Shown here: positions 33,749-41,755 of the stretch, piece by piece
Position numbering within the stretch: position 1 is the first letter of the stretch
Layout: every line of letters begins with the position of its first letter
Source of the DNA: Gymnodinialimonas sp. 202GB13-11
GTDB lineage: Bacteria > Pseudomonadota > Alphaproteobacteria > Rhodobacterales > Rhodobacteraceae
Reading direction: 5' to 3'
Assembly: GCF_040932485.1 (NCBI RefSeq)
Contig: NZ_JBFRBH010000001.1
Coordinates: forward strand, 992,001 to 1,056,000
Length of the DNA: 64,000 nucleotides
Program-made: the position numbers and the translations under genes
The notes under the pieces: model-generated
Database searches by the model: none
The model's input: the letters and a program-made list of their open reading frames with translations, nothing else
Told to the model about the DNA's origin: nothing

Positions 33749-34456
33749 ATGATTAAAACTGCCCTTCTTACCACTGCCACCCTTGCGACCCTGACCCTTG
33801 GTGCAGGCGCTGCACTGGCCGACTCGCCACCGATCCCGCAGGCCGCTTGGGCCGCGTCCCCGGATAGCTTGAACCTGAATTCCCATGGTGGCCGCATCAC
33901 GCATCTTTGCACGCCCGGCGGGGCGGCCCACACGATCTGGGGCGCAGGTGATTACACCTCTGACAGTTCGATCTGTACGGCAGCTGTTCATGCAGGCCAC
34001 ATCAATTTCCACAATGGTGGCCGCGTGGTTGTTGAGATCAACCAAGGCCGTTCGTCTTTCAATGGCGCAACCTGGAATGGCGTGACGTCGCAAAGCTATG
34101 GCCAGTGGCCGCGCAGCTTTCGGATTGTGGGGGCGGAGTTCGTCCAACCGGCCCCCGTCATCGGCGCGAGCACCAACCTGATCGATCTTGGCATCGCGGG
34201 GCAGGCGGGCTCGGTCCATTCCTTCGTTTGCCCGCCCATCGGCAACACCCCGTCGACGATCTGGGGCGACGGCGTCTACACGTCCGATAGCGCGATCTGC
34301 GTGGCCGCTGCCCATGCGGGTGTCATGCCTCGTTCGACGGGTGGCCGCGTTTCAATCACGGTCAGCGGTGGACGGTCCAGCTATGGCAGCGCACACCGCA
34401 ACGGGATCCCATCGCAGCCTTATGGCAGCTGGGGCGCGTCCTACAGCTTCCGCTGA
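33749..34456 (+). CDS. Secreted protein with two LCCL domains (paralogue 2)
   Basis: A 235-aa exported protein; ATG 33749 opens a signal peptide (MIKTALLTTATLATLTLGAG) ending in ALA before DSPP. The two LCCL repeats (about 45-130 and 150-235) carry YTSDSSICTAAVH and YTSDSAICVAAAH cores, with NGVTSQSYG and NGIPSQPYG. Arrangement and spacing match the gene at 32616, so the two arose by duplication. A strong terminator follows. Periplasmic or secreted; ligand unknown. Confidence 0.88.
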   Translation: MIKTALLTTATLATLTLGAGAALADSPPIPQAAWAASPDSLNLNSHGGRITHLCTPGGAAHTIWGAGDYTSDSSICTAAVHAGHINFHNGGRVVVEINQGRSSFNGATWNGVTSQSYGQWPRSFRIVGAEFVQPAPVIGASTNLIDLGIAGQAGSVHSFVCPPIGNTPSTIWGDGVYTSDSAICVAAAHAGVMPRSTGGRVSITVSGGRSSYGSAHRNGIPSQPYGSWGASYSFR

Positions 34457-34487
34457 TCCAACACCTGATCCATTTCAATCATCATCC

Positions 34488-34520
34488 GCCGCGCGAGGGA
34501 CCCTTCGCGCGGCAATTTTT
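34488..34520 (+). terminator. Rho-independent terminator after second LCCL gene
   Basis: GCCGCGCGA (34488-34496), an 8-nt loop with inner GGG/CCC, TCGCGCGGC (34505-34513), then AATTTTT. A perfect 9-bp stem with T-run on the plus strand, just before the stop of the opposing ligase gene. Confidence 0.85.
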
Positions 34521-34528
34521 GCGCGGGC

Positions 34529-36127
34529 TCAGCCATATTGCGCGAGCATCTGGTTCAGATCGTCGAGCGTGTTGGCCTCCTGCAAAGGCTTGTCCTTGCG
34601 CCAGCGGGCCATGCGGGGAAAGCGAAGCGCGACGCCGGATTTATGGCGGGGGCTGGCCTGAATGCCCTCAAAGGCGATTTCAAAGACATGGTGCGGTTTG
34701 ACGGCACGCACCGGCCCGAAACGATCAGTGGTGTTCTTGCGGACCCAAGCGGTGATCTCGCGGAATTCCTTATCTGTCAGGCCGGAATAGGCCTTAGTGA
34801 AGGGCACCAAATCATTGCCGTTCCAGACCGCGAAGGTGAAATCGGTGTAAAGCGTCGCCCGCCTGCCAGAGCCTGCCTGCGCATAGATCATCACTGCGTC
34901 GATGGTCAGCGGATCGACCTTCCACTTCCACCAATCGCCCTTCTTGCGGCCGGCGAGGTAAGGCGCGTTGAGACGCTTGAGCATCAACCCTTCCGCGCCG
35001 ATATCGCGACTGATCGCGCGGGCCTCAGCCAATCCATCCCAGTCATTTGCATCCACGCGGGGGGAAATTCGGAGGGGTAGGTCAGAAGGCAGGGCCGTGA
35101 TGGCCTCCTCAAGGATCGCGCGGCGGTCGGCCAATGGTCTCTGGCGCAGGTCCGCGCCCTGCCATTCGAGCAGGTCATATGCCATCAGAATGCAGGGCGC
35201 CTCGGCCAACAGCTTTTTCGGCACGGTTTTACGCCCGATGCGGGGCTGCAGCTTGTTGAAGCTGAGCGGGGCCTCCGCCGCGCGATCGTAAGCCAGAACC
35301 TCACCATCCATGACAGTGCCCGACGGCAGGAAATCCACGAGCTGCGCGAATTCCGGGAAGCGGTCCGTCATCAACTCTTCACCACGAGACCAGAGGTAGC
35401 GTTCGCCCCCGCGCAGAATAAGCTGACCACGAATACCATCCCATTTTCTCTCTGCCAGCCAGTCGCTTACGTCGCCAAGTTCATGTGGTTCCTGCTCCAG
35501 CTGATAGGCAAGGTAGAATGGATACGGACGGCTCAGGTCGGCGGTGGGATCAGGCGCTTCGATGAGGCTTTCCCAGCTGACATTGTCTGGCGACCAATCG
35601 CCCATCAGGCGGTGGGTCAGCTCGGCCTCTTCGATGCCCGTCGCCTTGGCGAGCGCCCGCGTCATCAGCTTTTGGCTGACGCCCATGCGCCAGCCGCCGG
35701 TGATGAGCTTGTTGAACACGAACCGCTCAATCGGCGGCAGACCGTCCCACGCCTCGAGGATTGTGGCCTTGCGCACGTCTTCTTCCGCATTGTCCAGGCC
35801 CCGCAGGGTGGCGATCCAGCCGCTGAGGCTTTTTTCGATGCGGGCCTTCGGCTCGGGCAGGACCAGAGCAATGGTTTCAGACAGGTCACCGACCACAGGG
35901 TAGCAAGCCTCAAACAGCCAAAGCGGAATGCCCGCGCGCTCAGCCGCCCATTCGCGCAGCTTCGTCGTGGTGATCGCCCGGCGGGGACGGCGACCCGACA
36001 GGAGCGCGATGGTCCATATCTTGTCGTCTTCGGGTGCCGTGGCGAAGTAATCGGCCAAGGCGGCCGTTTTCACGCTGGTTTTTGTGGTCTGATCCAGCGC
36101 AGTGAAAAGGGCGGCAAAGTCCTTCAT
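34529..36127 (-). CDS. ATP-dependent DNA ligase (cisplatin-response type)
   Basis: A 532-aa ATP-dependent ligase. The adenylation motif is ERKWDGIRGQ with nucleophile Lys, preceded by a helical N-terminal domain (about 1-190). Motifs GTVMDGEVLAYD, EGLMLKRLNAPY and WKWKVDPLTIDAVM follow, and the OB domain closes the protein. This layout matches the cisplatin-damage ligase found with an MBL exonuclease. The start ATG 36127 overlaps the alpha/beta hydrolase stop by 4 bp, and that gene overlaps the exonuclease, forming one operon. The usual DEXH helicase and PdeM nuclease genes are not next to it. Confidence 0.92.
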   Translation of the reverse strand: MKDFAALFTALDQTTKTSVKTAALADYFATAPEDDKIWTIALLSGRRPRRAITTTKLREWAAERAGIPLWLFEACYPVVGDLSETIALVLPEPKARIEKSLSGWIATLRGLDNAEEDVRKATILEAWDGLPPIERFVFNKLITGGWRMGVSQKLMTRALAKATGIEEAELTHRLMGDWSPDNVSWESLIEAPDPTADLSRPYPFYLAYQLEQEPHELGDVSDWLAERKWDGIRGQLILRGGERYLWSRGEELMTDRFPEFAQLVDFLPSGTVMDGEVLAYDRAAEAPLSFNKLQPRIGRKTVPKKLLAEAPCILMAYDLLEWQGADLRQRPLADRRAILEEAITALPSDLPLRISPRVDANDWDGLAEARAISRDIGAEGLMLKRLNAPYLAGRKKGDWWKWKVDPLTIDAVMIYAQAGSGRRATLYTDFTFAVWNGNDLVPFTKAYSGLTDKEFREITAWVRKNTTDRFGPVRAVKPHHVFEIAFEGIQASPRHKSGVALRFPRMARWRKDKPLQEANTLDDLNQMLAQYG

Positions 36128-37005
36128 GTGTGGGATTTGATGAAACGGGCGAGCTCCGCAATGGCGCGATCGGCAACTGGCATGAGCCCTGCGTGAAGGT
36201 GCCAGACATGCATCAACCCGGGCCATAGATCGAGCGTGGCATCGTCCATCGCGTCCACGATACGGGCACTGTCTTGGGCCAAAGCCTCCCCTTCGGCTGC
36301 CTGGATCAAGGTGGGGGGCAGGCCGGTCAGATCACCCAAAAGCGGAGATATGATTGGGTTGGTTCGGTCCAGACCGGGTAGATAGGCATCCTTGATCCGC
36401 GCGGGCCATTGCGGGGGAATGAGAAGCTCATTGCTGGCACCTTCAAACCGTTCCTCCACCTCACCGGAAAGATCAGCGACAGGTCCGATCAGGATTGCGC
36501 GCTTTGGCAACGGCAGGCCGGTGTCGCGCGCATGTTGCAGGACGGACAGGGCGAGGCAGCCGCCTGCGCTGTCGCCGCCTATAGCCACGGGGGGTGTTCC
36601 TGCCTCGACCAGCCGTTCATAGGCCGCGATGACATCCTCGCGCGCGGCGGGGAAGGGGTGTTCCGGTGCCAGCCGATAGAGTGGCGCGTAGGCGCGCAGA
36701 CCGGCGGCTTTGGCGAGTGCTCCGATCAGTGGCGCGTGTGTGCGGGGAGAGCCGATGGTGAAACCGCCGCCGTGGATGTAGAGGATCACCGGCGCGTCGC
36801 GGTTCACCCCATCGGGGCGAAACCACAGGCCGTCCTGCTTGTCGCGGATCGGGAACATGCCCGAGGGCATCTTACCGCCAAGACGCGTGCTGATGGCGAA
36901 AAGCACCCGCAAGATGCGTTGCGGTCCAATAAACCGCAGGACGGCGCGTTCGAGTGTGCGAGCTTGGAACACAAAGAAACGATCAATTGCGCCAAGGTCT
37001 TTCAT
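36124..37005 (-). CDS. Alpha/beta hydrolase, HSL/acetyl-esterase-like
   Basis: A 293-aa serine hydrolase. The oxyanion motif YIHGGGFTIGSP and nucleophile elbow GGDSAGGCLA identify the hormone-sensitive-lipase-like class; His is in GLMHVWHLHAG. It is overlapped on both sides by DNA-repair genes (exonuclease stop and ligase start, 4 bp each), so it is co-translated with them although its chemistry is an esterase. Its link to repair is unexplained. Confidence 0.9.
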   Translation of the reverse strand: MKDLGAIDRFFVFQARTLERAVLRFIGPQRILRVLFAISTRLGGKMPSGMFPIRDKQDGLWFRPDGVNRDAPVILYIHGGGFTIGSPRTHAPLIGALAKAAGLRAYAPLYRLAPEHPFPAAREDVIAAYERLVEAGTPPVAIGGDSAGGCLALSVLQHARDTGLPLPKRAILIGPVADLSGEVEERFEGASNELLIPPQWPARIKDAYLPGLDRTNPIISPLLGDLTGLPPTLIQAAEGEALAQDSARIVDAMDDATLDLWPGLMHVWHLHAGLMPVADRAIAELARFIKSHT

Positions 37006-38009
37006 GCGGCGTTTTCCTCAGCTTCATCAAGGTCTTCGCCGCCAAACTCGGTCTGGACGATGCCCGCGTCATAGCCTTGCTCGGAAAGCCATTGGCTGAA
37101 TTGTGCGGTGTAGCCGTGGGTCACGAAGACGCGCTCGGCCCCTGTTTGAGCGATGGCCCAGTTCAGACCCTTCCAATCTGCGTGATCGCTGACGACAAAG
37201 CCCCGGTCGGCCGCCCGACGGCGTCGGACCCCACGAAGGCGCATCCAGCCGGAGGCAAAGCCGGTGGAGACCGCACCAAACCGTTTCATCCACGCCGAGC
37301 CAAGGGCCGAGGGTGGGGCGAGCACGATGGCATTGGGATGGCTTTTGGCGTCGACGCCATCCACGACATGCACCGTTTCAGGCAAAGAAAGCCCCTGACC
37401 GCGCAGCACGTCGTTCGTGGCCTCGACCGCGCCATGTGTCAGGATCGGGCCGATGGACGGGTCTAGCAGTCGTAGAATGCGTTGTGCTTTGCCAAGCGCG
37501 TAAACACCCAGAACCGCACGCTTGCCGTCAGACACACATTGCCGCCACCAGTCGTGCAGATCGCGGGCGAGGACGTCTTGATGGGGCCAATCGTAGATCG
37601 GTAGACCAAAGGTGCTTTCAGTGATGAAGGCATGGCATTTGACCGGTTCGAACGGCTCACTCAACCCATCGTCGATCACTTTATAGTCGCCCGAAGCGAC
37701 CCAGACCTCACCCCCGACTTCAACGCGGATCTGGGCGGAGCCGGGCACATGGCCCGCTGGATGAAAGCTGATATTTGCATCGCCAATGCGGTGCGTGACA
37801 CCATAAGGCGTTGTTTCCACGCGGATATCGCCAAGGCGGTGACGCATGACAGGGGCTGCTGCATCGGTCGCCATATAGGCCCCCATTCCGGGGCGGGCAT
37901 GGTCGGAATGGCCGTGCGTGATCAGCGCGCGAGGCACTGGGCGCCAAGGGTCGATATAGGCATCGGCGGCGGGGCAATAAATGCCCGCTTCGGTGAATTC
38001 CAGAACCAT
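37002..38009 (-). CDS. Ligase-associated MBL-fold DNA exonuclease
   Basis: A 335-aa metallo-beta-lactamase/beta-CASP nuclease. The HxHxDH metal site is ALITHGHSDHARPGMG; a second motif, FHPAGHVPGSAQI, and ESTFGLPIY and the later HADWKGL are typical of SNM1/ligase-associated exonucleases. ATG 38009 is chosen over an in-frame TTG at 38018. It is the first gene of the exonuclease-hydrolase-ligase operon. Confidence 0.9.
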   Translation of the reverse strand: MVLEFTEAGIYCPAADAYIDPWRPVPRALITHGHSDHARPGMGAYMATDAAAPVMRHRLGDIRVETTPYGVTHRIGDANISFHPAGHVPGSAQIRVEVGGEVWVASGDYKVIDDGLSEPFEPVKCHAFITESTFGLPIYDWPHQDVLARDLHDWWRQCVSDGKRAVLGVYALGKAQRILRLLDPSIGPILTHGAVEATNDVLRGQGLSLPETVHVVDGVDAKSHPNAIVLAPPSALGSAWMKRFGAVSTGFASGWMRLRGVRRRRAADRGFVVSDHADWKGLNWAIAQTGAERVFVTHGYTAQFSQWLSEQGYDAGIVQTEFGGEDLDEAEENAA

Positions 38010-38096
38010 AAGGTCCAAGATAGGGCCTTAGACCCGCCGGGGCGAGGGGGTGGTTGCCCTGATTGGACCGGTCCGTGCTTCAAAGCGACGGAGTAG

Positions 38097-39176
38097 TTAG
38101 TCCTCCGGCGGCAGCAACGTGATTTCGCCCTCTGCCTCAAGCTCCCGGATGGAGGCAATCACTTCGGCCATGGCGGCCTCCCCCTCTTCGGGTTTGGGGG
38201 CGTTGCGCGCATCGGCATCGTCGCGCATCTGCTCGGCCAAGCGTTTCGACATGTTTTCCAACAGGAATTCCACAGTCAGCGGTGCCGCTCCCTTGCCTGC
38301 CGCTAGCGCGGTGACGGCAGTATCGCCGTCGACCTTGCGCATGATCAGGGGCACATCCGCAGGCTCCACCCGGGCCGGAATGTGGGGGAAGGCAAAGATC
38401 GATTTGCGCACTTCGGCTGCAAACGGCTCATCCCGGGCTTGTAGCCCTTCCAGCATACGGTCGCGGGCCTCTTGCGGTGTGGCGTTCAGGATCGCGCCGA
38501 CGCGTTCGGCGGCGGCCTTTTCAAACGCGTTGACCGGCGCGGAATCCAGCACCCCGGCCAGATGCAAACCGATGCGTTCGACCAAGTCGGGCGTAATGGT
38601 CTCCGTCAGGGCCATGGAATGGGCAAGAATGTCCGAACGTTCAGCCGGAAGCTCCCCCAATAATTCAGCCGCCTTTGCCACGCCAAGCTTAGAGAGCAGG
38701 ACCGAGCAGACCTCAGCGCTTTCACTGCTTAGCAATGGGCGCAACCGCTCCACCGGTTGGCGGGAAATCCGCGCCCAAGGATCGGTGGTGTCGGTCCGTT
38801 CAGCCGCCGCGCGCAATTTACCCAAGGCACCCGGTGCCAGATAGGGTTCCAGCAGCTCGACCGTCTCGGACAAATCGCGCGGGAAGCTCAGCGCCAGGTT
38901 GTCGATCTGCCGGGTGAATTCCTGCACCACTTCCGCAAGCGTCGGTTTGTCGACATTGCCAAGCGCGGCAATTGTATGGGCTAGGTTGTTCTGGTCTTCG
39001 GGAGGTAATTTACTGACCCCAAGCGACACCCCATGGCCCAGAAGCAGCCGGACAATCACGGCGGCCTTCTGTTTCTTGCTCAAACGGCGCGGGGTGACAT
39101 CGACCATGCGAACGTCGCTGTCGATCTCGCCATCAAGCACGATGGTGGAATTGTCCGCGGCAAAAGGCTGTTGCAT
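38097..39176 (-). CDS. FliG-like flagellar motor switch protein
   Basis: A 359-aa protein with the FliG layout: N-terminal helical region (RLSKKQKAAVIVRLLLGHG), middle domain with PVERLRPLLSSESAEVCSVLLSKLG, and a C-terminal domain (IFAFPHIPARVEPADVPLIMRKVDGD). The C-terminal torque helix contains alternating charges but the usual FAFDDL signature is diverged. It lies alone among non-flagellar genes; the FliM-like gene is about 30 kb away. A distant orphan pair in one genome suggests a non-clustered C-ring or a diverged paralogue. Confidence 0.75.
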   Translation of the reverse strand: MQQPFAADNSTIVLDGEIDSDVRMVDVTPRRLSKKQKAAVIVRLLLGHGVSLGVSKLPPEDQNNLAHTIAALGNVDKPTLAEVVQEFTRQIDNLALSFPRDLSETVELLEPYLAPGALGKLRAAAERTDTTDPWARISRQPVERLRPLLSSESAEVCSVLLSKLGVAKAAELLGELPAERSDILAHSMALTETITPDLVERIGLHLAGVLDSAPVNAFEKAAAERVGAILNATPQEARDRMLEGLQARDEPFAAEVRKSIFAFPHIPARVEPADVPLIMRKVDGDTAVTALAAGKGAAPLTVEFLLENMSKRLAEQMRDDADARNAPKPEEGEAAMAEVIASIRELEAEGEITLLPPED

Positions 39177-39270
39177 GTCAGGCGCCCCATTTCGAAACCC
39201 GGGGTCTTGCCTAAGGCCTGCGCGTTAAAAGAACGTAAGAGCGAGCGGCAAAGCCTGCTCAAATTTAACG

Positions 39271-39307
39271 AAAAAGGACCAGGGCAGTCACCCTGACACC
39301 GGTCCTT
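39271..39307 (-). terminator. Terminator of the 55-residue secreted protein gene
   Basis: On the minus strand AAGGACC (39307-39301) pairs with GGTCCTT (39280-39274), with an inner AGGG/CCCT pairing, followed by TTTTTCGTTAAATTT. It lies 24 nt after the stop at 39331. Confidence 0.7.
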
Positions 39308-39330
39308 CATCTCAGTGAACGCGTTGCCGT

Positions 39331-39498
39331 TTAGCTGGAGGCGACGGCGACACAAGTCATCGACGCAGCATCCCACGTCGTGCCGTCGGCGCAGCTGATC
39401 GCGGCCTCTTGGCTTCCGTGGTCCCACATGCATTGGGCTTGCGCCATCATCGGCACCAGCATCAGTACCGAGGCGGTCAGAAGGGTCTTGATCGTCAT
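39331..39498 (-). CDS. Small secreted cysteine-containing protein
   Basis: A 55-aa exported protein. CAGGAG precedes ATG 39498; the signal MTIKTLLTASVLMLVPMMAQ ends in AQA before QCMWDHG. The mature part has three Cys in CxWDHGSQxAxxSCADGTTWD...TC, reminiscent of peritrophin-like (CBM14) knots. It is followed by its own terminator and lies 65 bp downstream of purB, probably read with it. Function unknown. Confidence 0.7.
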   Translation of the reverse strand: MTIKTLLTASVLMLVPMMAQAQCMWDHGSQEAAISCADGTTWDAASMTCVAVASS

Positions 39499-39563
39499 AT
39501 CGCGCGCTCCTGTTTCAAATCCTTGCACCTGAAAAGCTAGCACGGGTTGACCCTAGGTCAAAA

Positions 39564-40871
39564 TCAACTCTCGCCAAAGACCCGCGCGAAGATCGTATCG
39601 ACATGCTTGGTGTGATAGCCCATGTCGAATTTCTCGCGGATCGCGTCTTCGCCAAGGGCGGCAACCACTTCGGTGTCGGCCAAAAGAAGCTCTTGAAAAT
39701 CAAGGCGTTCCTCCCAGACTTTCAGCGCGTTGCGTTGCACCATCGCATAGGCATCTTCGCGGCTGACACCGGCTTGGGTCAGGGCCAGAAGCACGCGCTG
39801 TGACATCACGAGACCTGGGAACTTGTTCATGTTCTCCAGCATGTTCTCGGGGAAGATCAGCATCTTCTCAACCACGCCCGCCAGCCGGTTCAGCGCGAAA
39901 TTCAGTGTGATGGTGGCGTCGGGTCCGATCATCCGCTCGACCGAGGAATGCGAGATGTCGCGTTCATGCCAGAGCGCCACGTTTTCCATCGCGGGAACCA
40001 CGGCCATGCGCACCAGACGGGCGAGGCCGGTGAGGTTTTCGGTCAGAACCGGGTTCTTCTTGTGCGGCATAGCGGAGGAACCCTTTTGCCCCATTGAGAA
40101 GAACTCCGCCCCTTCCAACACTTCGGTGCGCTGCATATGGCGGATTTCAACGGCGATGTTTTCGATGCTGCTAGCGATCACGCCGAGCGTTGCAAAAAAG
40201 GCGGCGTGGCGGTCGCGGGGGATCACCTGCGTCGAAATCGGCTCAGGCTCCAGCCCCAGCTGCGCGCAGACATGCTCTTCAACGCGCGGGTCGATGTTGG
40301 CGAAGGTGCCCACGGCACCGGAAATCGCGCCCGTGGCGATCTCGGCCCGGGCCGCCTGCATCCGGGTCTTGTTGCGGTCCATCTCGGCATAAAAGCGCGC
40401 GAAGGTCAGGCCCATCGTGGTCGGCTCGGCATGGATCCCGTGGGAGCGTCCAACCCGCAGCGTATTCTTGTGCTCCATTGCGCGGGTCTTCAGCGCCGCG
40501 AGCACACGGTCCAGATCGGCGAGCAGGATGTCTGCTGCTCGGACCAGCTGCACGTTCAGGCAAGTGTCGAGCACGTCGGAGGAGGTCATCCCCTGATGCA
40601 CGAACCGTGCCTCTTCGCTGCCCACATGTTCTGCCAGATGGGTCAGAAAGGCGATGACATCGTGCTTGGTGACGGCCTCGATCTCATCAATCCGGGCCAC
40701 GTCGAATTCGACGTCCTTTGCCTTCCACACGGCCTCCGCATTCTCACGCGGGATCACGCCCAGATCGGCCATGGCATCGCAGGCATGCGCTTCGATCTCG
40801 TACCAGATGCGGAACTTGGTGGCGGGTTCCCAGATATCGGTCATCTCGGGGCGGGAATAGCGGGGGATCAT
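39564..40871 (-). CDS. purB: Adenylosuccinate lyase
   Basis: A 435-aa fumarase/aspartase superfamily enzyme. It catalyses two steps of purine synthesis: SAICAR to AICAR and adenylosuccinate to AMP. The signature GQKGSSAMPHKKNPV, the N-terminal TSSDVLDTC and the H-loop region GRSHGIHAEP are intact. ATG 40871 gives the standard N-terminus MIPRYSRPEMTDIWEP. It is divergent from a small secreted protein gene with a 64-bp gap. Confidence 0.96.
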   Translation of the reverse strand: MIPRYSRPEMTDIWEPATKFRIWYEIEAHACDAMADLGVIPRENAEAVWKAKDVEFDVARIDEIEAVTKHDVIAFLTHLAEHVGSEEARFVHQGMTSSDVLDTCLNVQLVRAADILLADLDRVLAALKTRAMEHKNTLRVGRSHGIHAEPTTMGLTFARFYAEMDRNKTRMQAARAEIATGAISGAVGTFANIDPRVEEHVCAQLGLEPEPISTQVIPRDRHAAFFATLGVIASSIENIAVEIRHMQRTEVLEGAEFFSMGQKGSSAMPHKKNPVLTENLTGLARLVRMAVVPAMENVALWHERDISHSSVERMIGPDATITLNFALNRLAGVVEKMLIFPENMLENMNKFPGLVMSQRVLLALTQAGVSREDAYAMVQRNALKVWEERLDFQELLLADTEVVAALGEDAIREKFDMGYHTKHVDTIFARVFGES

Positions 40872-40935
40872 GGGCTTGCCTTTCCGTGGCTCTTTCGGCT
40901 GTCTGATAGGCGGATCACTTGAAGGGAACAAGGCG

Positions 40936-41283
40936 ATGCGGGCAATTCTGGGCACAGTAGCACTGTCGCTGATCGTCGCGGGCACCGCGGACGCGCAAGA
41001 CTGGATCTTGATGAATGGCGATGAGATTGCGGAGGTGCTGACCGACCGGTCCGTCACCTACGACAATGGTGCGACGCAGCGTTTCTTCGCCTCTGGCCGC
41101 ACGCTTTACACCCATGGCGAACCAAGCTGGGGATCGTGGGAGGTGCGCGGAAACGAGTATTGCTCGCTCTGGCCGCCGTCACCGACCTGGGATTGCTACG
41201 TAGTGCAAAGCGCCAACCCCGATGAAATCGTGTTTCTGGATGATTTCGGCAACCGCTTTGAAGGCCGGATCGTAGTGGAATGA
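40936..41283 (+). CDS. Small secreted protein, DUF995-like
   Basis: A 115-aa exported protein; ATG 40936 opens a signal ending in GTADA before QDWILMNGDE. The mature part follows the DUF995-like order of a short N-terminal helix, RFFASGRTLYTHGEPSWGSW and a Cys pair (EYCSLWPPSPTWDC). The stop overlaps the DUF6314 start by 4 bp, so the two are co-translated although one product is exported and the other cytoplasmic. Function unknown. Confidence 0.7.
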   Translation: MRAILGTVALSLIVAGTADAQDWILMNGDEIAEVLTDRSVTYDNGATQRFFASGRTLYTHGEPSWGSWEVRGNEYCSLWPPSPTWDCYVVQSANPDEIVFLDDFGNRFEGRIVVE

Positions 41284-41687
41284 TCACCCTCTCGGATCTG
41301 GAAGGGCGCTGGCACCTGTCGCGCGTGATCGAGGATGCGCGGGCGGGTATCACCGGGCGGCTGGAGGGGGAGGCCGTCTGGCGCCCTGACGCGGACGGGC
41401 TTGTTCAGGAAGAGGTCGGGCTGCTGAACTATGGCGATGCCCCGCCGATGCAAGCCTCGCGCCGGTATCTCTGGCGGTCCCGCGGCGGTGAAATCGAGGT
41501 GCTATTCGAAGATGGCCGGGCCTTTCACACCTTGCCCGATGCAGGGGCTGAGGCCGTGCACCATTGCGACCCGGACCTGTACCGCGTGACCTATGACTTC
41601 GCGTTGCCAGGTGCCTTTACGCAGGTCTGGCGCGTCACCGGCCCGCGCAAGGACGCGGTGCTGGCAAGCCGCTTCACGCGCCTCTAA
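41280..41687 (+). CDS. DUF6314-family protein
   Basis: A 135-aa protein with the DUF6314 pattern LEGRWHLSRVIEDARAGITG, EVGLLNYGDAPPMQASRRYLWR and HHCDPDLYRVTYDF, ending near DPxxxRxxYxF, a lipocalin-like beta barrel. No signal peptide. Coupled by 4 bp overlap to the small secreted protein upstream. Biochemical role unknown. Confidence 0.78.
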   Translation: MITLSDLEGRWHLSRVIEDARAGITGRLEGEAVWRPDADGLVQEEVGLLNYGDAPPMQASRRYLWRSRGGEIEVLFEDGRAFHTLPDAGAEAVHHCDPDLYRVTYDFALPGAFTQVWRVTGPRKDAVLASRFTRL

Positions 41688-41755
41688 GGGAATCCTTGCC
41701 TCAAAGCGGCCAAGCCGTGAAGCTGGCTGCATTTGACTGACTGGAGATTGCCCAA

